Part shown: piece by piece, positions 51,285-54,418 of the stretch
Position numbering within the stretch: the stretch's first letter is position 1
Layout of the letters: each line of letters starts with the position of its first letter
NCBI GenBank assembly: GCA_001916035.1
Contig: MNRQ01000025.1
Coordinates: forward strand, 1-54,418
DNA from: Clostridium sp. 27_14
GTDB taxonomy: Bacteria; Bacillota; Clostridia; TANB77; CAG-508
Direction of reading: 5' to 3'
Length of the DNA: 54,418 bases
The notes under the pieces: model-generated
What the model was told of the DNA's origin: nothing
Database searches by the model: none
Seen by the model: the letters and a program-made list of their open reading frames with translations, nothing else
Made by a program: the position numbers and the translations under genes

Positions 51285-51641
51285 ACACCTATATCTATTG
51301 CATCATGGGCAATAAAATTTGCGGCAAACTTGGATGGAGTAATTACAGTATTATCAGGAATGAGTAATATTGAACAAATGGAAGATAATTTATCATATAT
51401 GAAAGACTTTACAAAATTATTAGAAGATGAAGAGGTAACAATAAAAGAAGCACAAGAGGTATTAAAAAGTATACCGTTAATCCCATGTACAACATGTAAT
51501 TATTGTGCAAAAGTATGTCCAATGAGAATAGGTATATCAGGCTCTTTTACGACAATGAATATTTTAAAACTATACAAGGACAAAGACGCAGCAAAACATC
51601 AAGAAGAATGGTTATCATATAGAGATTTCCAAAAAGATTAA
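51285..51641 (+). pseudogene. Aldo/keto reductase with 4Fe-4S motif, C-terminal fragment
   Basis: The frame from about 51285 reads SIASWAIKFAANLDGVITVLSGMSN, which is the end of the barrel domain. It then has the ferredoxin-type CTTCNYCAKVCP (about 51487-51522) and a helical tail. The first two thirds of the gene and any start codon are missing. Confidence 0.82.
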
Positions 51642-51657
51642 AAATGGAATAACATGA

Positions 51658-52450
51658 ACATATATAGATGTAATATTAGAACATGAACATCATCATAAAG
51701 AACATCACCATCATGAGCACAGAAATGTAGAAGATATTAATAAAATAATAGACAATTCGTCACTAGATGAAAAAGTAAAAGACTTATCAAAAAGAATATT
51801 TATGAGAGTTGCAAATGCGGAAAGCAAAGTTCATAATAAACCACTTGAAGAGGTACATTTTCACGAAGTAGGAGCATTAGACTCAATAGTAGATATTGTA
51901 GGAACAGCAACAAGTGAAATATTTTCAGCTTCTAATGTAAGATTTAGACAAATAGATATAGACACTGAACTTGTTACTCCAACAGGTGCAGCAATAATAG
52001 CAGAATTAGCTGATGAATTTACAGTATTACCTGAAATGAATGTAATGAAAATAGGATGGGGAGCAGGTTCAAAGGAATTGAAGATTCCTAATATTCTGAA
52101 AGTATATTATGGAGAAATGGAAAGACCAAATGAAGATATTGTTGTAATGGAAACAAATATTGATGACTGCACAGGAGAGGTACTTGGATATACACAGGAG
52201 TTGTTATTCAAAAATAAAGCATTAGATGTATTTTATACACCGATTTACATGAAGAAAAATAGACCAGCATATAGAATGACAGTTGTATGTAAGAAAGGAG
52301 ATATGACTAATTTACAAAAAATTATTTAAAGTAATTAATGATAACAAAACTTATATTTATCCAGAATATGAAAGTATAAAAGAAATTGCTTTAAATAACA
52401 AAATACCTCTAAAAGAATTATATAAAATTAATGAGTTTATATTAAAGGAT
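51658..52450 (+). pseudogene. larC: LarC (nickel-pincer cofactor synthesis) with several lesions
   Basis: Recognisable LarC blocks are a His-rich stretch near 51684-51717, the VHFHEVGALDSIVDIVGTA block, ELVTPTGAAIIAELADEF, MKIGWGAGSKELKIPN and METNIDDCTGEVLGYTQELL. The start is missing. Between DIVGTA and ELVTPTG about 40-50 residues of the family are replaced by a short unrelated bridge. A frame change at about 52325 moves the C-terminal YPEYESIKEIALNNKIPLKELY to another frame. No larA, larB or larE is nearby. Confidence 0.8.
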
Positions 52451-52453
52451 GAA

Positions 52454-52485
52454 GAAGGGGCTGTAAAAAAAGCCCCTTCATTTAT
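52454..52485 (+). terminator. Terminator after larC remnant
   Basis: GAAGGGGCT (52454-52462) pairs perfectly with AGCCCCTTC (52471-52479), followed by a T-rich tract. Confidence 0.75.
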
Positions 52486-52502
52486 ATTCTTTACAAAAAT
52501 AA

Positions 52503-53120
52503 TAATTTAAACCAAATGATGACGGAATAGTTATATCTGAAAGATTAGCTGCAATTATGGATGCATATGAAAAAATATATAACATAGACTATAAAACAAA
52601 TGCATATATGTTTACATTAAAAGACAATAGTACTGAAAACACAGAAAATGTATCAGCAGTAAAAGGTGTAGTACAAAATACTACATTATATAATCAAATA
52701 AACACTATTGTTAATTCTTTAAATAAAATTATGATTATTTTAATAATATTATCAGCAATGCTTACTATTGTTATATTATTTAATTTAACAAATATAAATG
52801 TTGAAGAAAGAATTCGAGAATTATCTACAATTAAAGTATTAGGATTTAGAGATAATGAAGTAACAATGTATATTTATAGAGAAACAATTTTATTATCACA
52901 AATTGGTATAGCTGTTGGTTGGTTATTTGGAATATGGCTTCATAATTATATTTTAACAATAGTACCACCAGACCAAGTTATGTTTGATCCAAGTTTATGG
53001 ATAGGAGCTTATATAATACCAGTTATTGTTGTAAATATAGTTACATTTGCATTAAAATTCTATATAAATAAAAAATTAATAAAAGTTGATATGATAGAAG
53101 CCTTAAAATCAGTTGACTAA
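52503..53120 (+). pseudogene. FtsX/MacB-type ABC transporter permease, C-terminal fragment
   Basis: The frame opens at 52503 without a start and reads PNDDGIVISERLAAIMDAYEKI, typical of the periplasmic part. The last three membrane helices of the FtsX domain follow, with INVEERIRELSTIKVLGF and ending in DMIEALKSVD. Most of the permease and the ATPase partner are missing. The ATG at 52557 is internal. Confidence 0.82.
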
Positions 53121-53132
53121 GTATTGTTAATT

Positions 53133-53182
53133 ATCTGCTTTTATGATATAAATAATATGAATTAAAAGCAGATTTAATTTTA
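53133..53182 (+). terminator. Terminator after the permease fragment
   Basis: Perfect 11-bp arms 53133-53143 and 53163-53173 with a 19-nt loop, followed by TTAATTTTAA. Confidence 0.65.
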
Positions 53183-53203
53183 AGGTTAACATAGGTGAGC
53201 AAA

Positions 53204-53752
53204 ATGAAAGATAAAATTAGATGTAAATGGTGCAATTTACGAAATCCTTTATACGTAAAATATCATGATGAAGAATGGTGTAGACCTAATTTTAATGATA
53301 AATATTTATTTGAGATGCTAGTATTAGAATCTTTTCAGGCAGGACTTTCATGGGAGTGCATCTTAAACAAACGAAATGATTTTAAAAAGGCATATGATGA
53401 TTTTAATATCGATAAAATATGCAATTATAATAGTTTAAAAATACAAGAGCTATTATCAAACGAAAAAATAATAAGAAATAAATTAAAGATAAATGCTAGT
53501 ATAAATAATGCAAAAATATTTAAAAATATACAAAGTGAATATGGAACATTTTATAACTATTTAAAGAAGTTTACAGGGAACCAAATAGTTTACGAAATTA
53601 ATAAAACAACATCTGAATTATCAGATAGAATTTCTGAAGATTTGAAAAGACGAGGAATGAAATTTGTTGGTTCAACAATAATATATTCATATTTACAAGC
53701 TATAGGAGTTATATATTCACATGATAAAGAATGTTTTTTGTATAAAGATTAA
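53204..53752 (+). CDS. tag: DNA-3-methyladenine glycosylase I
   Basis: Tag removes 3-methyladenine from DNA. The start is ATG 53204 with AGGTGA upstream; the GTG at 53195 lies in that Shine-Dalgarno. The 182-residue protein has the zinc-site Cys and His near the N-terminus (RCKWC, YHDEEW), LFEMLVLESFQAGLSWECILNKR, GMKFVGSTIIYSYLQAIG and the C-terminal SHDKECF. Codons end in T more often than in the central housekeeping genes. Confidence 0.93.
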   Translation: MKDKIRCKWCNLRNPLYVKYHDEEWCRPNFNDKYLFEMLVLESFQAGLSWECILNKRNDFKKAYDDFNIDKICNYNSLKIQELLSNEKIIRNKLKINASINNAKIFKNIQSEYGTFYNYLKKFTGNQIVYEINKTTSELSDRISEDLKRRGMKFVGSTIIYSYLQAIGVIYSHDKECFLYKD

Positions 53753-53800
53753 CAATTCTAATAATTGTATATAAAGTTAAATAATAAGGAGGAAATGTAG

Positions 53801-54292
53801 ATGGAGAATAATAAAAAATTGGTGGTATATTATTCATACACAGGACACACAAAGATGATAGCAGAAAGTATCCAAAAAAAATTAGGATGTGATATTTTAG
53901 AAATCAAACCAGTAAAGCCATATTCGACAGATTATCAAACAGTAGTAGATGAGGAACAAAATAATGAAAGTTTAAATAAGACTCCAGAAATTCAAAAAAT
54001 AGATAAAAATTTAAGGGATTATGATGAAATCATAATTGGAAGCCCAGTATGGTGGTACACAATAGCACCTGTAATTAGAACTTTTTTAAAAGAAAATGAT
54101 TTATCAGGAAAAGTAATTGCACCTTTTGCAACAAATGCAGGATGGTTGGGACAAACTTTTCAAGAAATAAAAAGATTATGCCCAAGTTCTAAAGTTGAAA
54201 AAGGAATGGACATTGTATTTACTTCTGATTATCATGAGAATCAATTAGTAACATCGCCTGATGAAATTGATAATTGGATAAATAAGCTATAA
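53801..54292 (+). CDS. Flavodoxin
   Basis: This 163-residue flavodoxin-fold protein (NAD(P)H-dependent oxidoreductase type) has the FMN phosphate loop YYSYTGHTKMIAESI (about 10-24). Further flavin loops are GSPVWWYTIAPVIRTFL (about 78-94) and FATNAGWLGQTFQEI. AAGGAGG precedes the ATG. It stands alone with a terminator after it. Confidence 0.9.
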   Translation: MENNKKLVVYYSYTGHTKMIAESIQKKLGCDILEIKPVKPYSTDYQTVVDEEQNNESLNKTPEIQKIDKNLRDYDEIIIGSPVWWYTIAPVIRTFLKENDLSGKVIAPFATNAGWLGQTFQEIKRLCPSSKVEKGMDIVFTSDYHENQLVTSPDEIDNWINKL

Positions 54293-54308
54293 AATAATGT
54301 ATACTTAA

Positions 54309-54334
54309 GGCGGATTGTTAAAAATCTGTCTTTT
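54309..54334 (+). terminator. Probable terminator after flavodoxin gene
   Basis: GGCGGATT (54309-54316) can pair with AATCTGTC (54323-54330), using two G-T pairs, followed by TTTT. Confidence 0.5.
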
Positions 54335-54373
54335 CAAAGAATACCAAAATTAAAAAAAGGAGATAAGTAAAAA

Positions 54374-54418
54374 TTGATTAGATTATTTTTTATAAAAAAT
54401 AAATTAAAAAATAAAAAT
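54374..54418 (+). CDS. Possible start of another gene (cut by window end)
   Basis: A TTG at 54374 follows AAAAGGAGA with suitable spacing and opens 15 codons (IRLFFIKNK and more) to the window edge. Too short to identify. Confidence 0.35.
   Translation, partial: MIRLFFIKNKLKNKN

Noticed and set aside
1..54418. tRNA or rRNA genes
   Set aside because: No GGTTCGA-type T-arm with matching acceptor stem and no rRNA-like GC-rich conserved blocks were seen by eye; a covariance-model scan would be decisive.

Overview
The window comes from an AT-rich, spore-forming Clostridia-type Firmicute, probably an uncultured gut lineage. The evidence is the low GC, the Gram-positive gene order (rimP-nusA-ylxR-ylxQ-infB-rbfA-nrnA-truB), a spoVAC-spoVAD-spoVAE operon, a SleB-type cortex hydrolase, NfeD/SPFH proteins and a pseudopilin with the KGITLVALVITI-type N-terminus. 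No rRNA, tRNA, CRISPR array or intact transposase was seen. The + strand is strongly enriched in A over T whichever way genes point, except in islands that look more recently acquired or decayed.

Layout. (1) 1-2.3 kb: the 3' end of a modular surface protein with three repeat units. Two units end in GC-rich cassettes that differ in the way diversity-generating retroelement (DGR) variable repeats differ. (2) 2.7-11.6 kb: translation, transcription and RNA housekeeping operon. (3) 11.6-19.7 kb: an unknown protein, a class A penicillin-binding protein, cysS, galE and argS. (4) 19.7-21.8 kb, minus strand: a RelB/YoeB-type toxin-antitoxin pair with a frameshifted toxin, and an NfeD/SPFH pair. (5) 22.0-24.6 kb: an exopolysaccharide tyrosine phosphoregulatory trio (Wzz-like, BY-kinase, PHP phosphatase). 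(6) 24.8-31.9 kb: murB, yvcK, a broken glycogen-debranching-type gene, ruvC, holA and sleB. (7) 31.9-34.2 kb: three unrecognised small genes, two of them behind leaders in which a CCTCC element can pair either with an upstream GGAGG or with the gene's own Shine-Dalgarno. (8) 34.3-40.1 kb: a tightly packed seven-gene operon (B12-type radical SAM, CoaE-like kinase, second radical SAM, DUF3419-like aminocarboxypropyltransferase, a repeat-bearing 103-residue peptide, ATP-grasp ligase, methyltransferase). It looks like an undescribed RiPP-type pathway. (9) 40.1-41.4 kb: infC-rpmI-rplT with an attenuator leader, an ATA start for infC and a damaged rpmI. (10) 41.6-44.3 kb: a truncated response regulator, then the minus-strand spoVA operon headed by a dodecin-like gene. 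(11) 44.5-49.9 kb: rsmB and a type IV pilus operon with a PilM-PilN fusion. (12) 50.0-53.1 kb: a run of gene fragments (ABC-F ATPase, aldo/keto reductase, LarC, FtsX-type permease). The first is fused in frame to a truncated prepilin peptidase. (13) 53.2-54.4 kb: tag, flavodoxin and the probable start of another gene.

The strongest leads are the candidate RiPP operon around the 66-bp tandem repeat at 38.1-38.3 kb, the DGR-like cassettes at 614-775 and 2114-2275, and a shared array of three TGTAAT/ATTACA boxes phased at exactly 11 bp upstream of both the exopolysaccharide and pilus operons. Several genes carry single lesions (surface protein, toxin, debranching enzyme, rpmI, ABC-F). These may be true decay or assembly error; reads are needed to tell.
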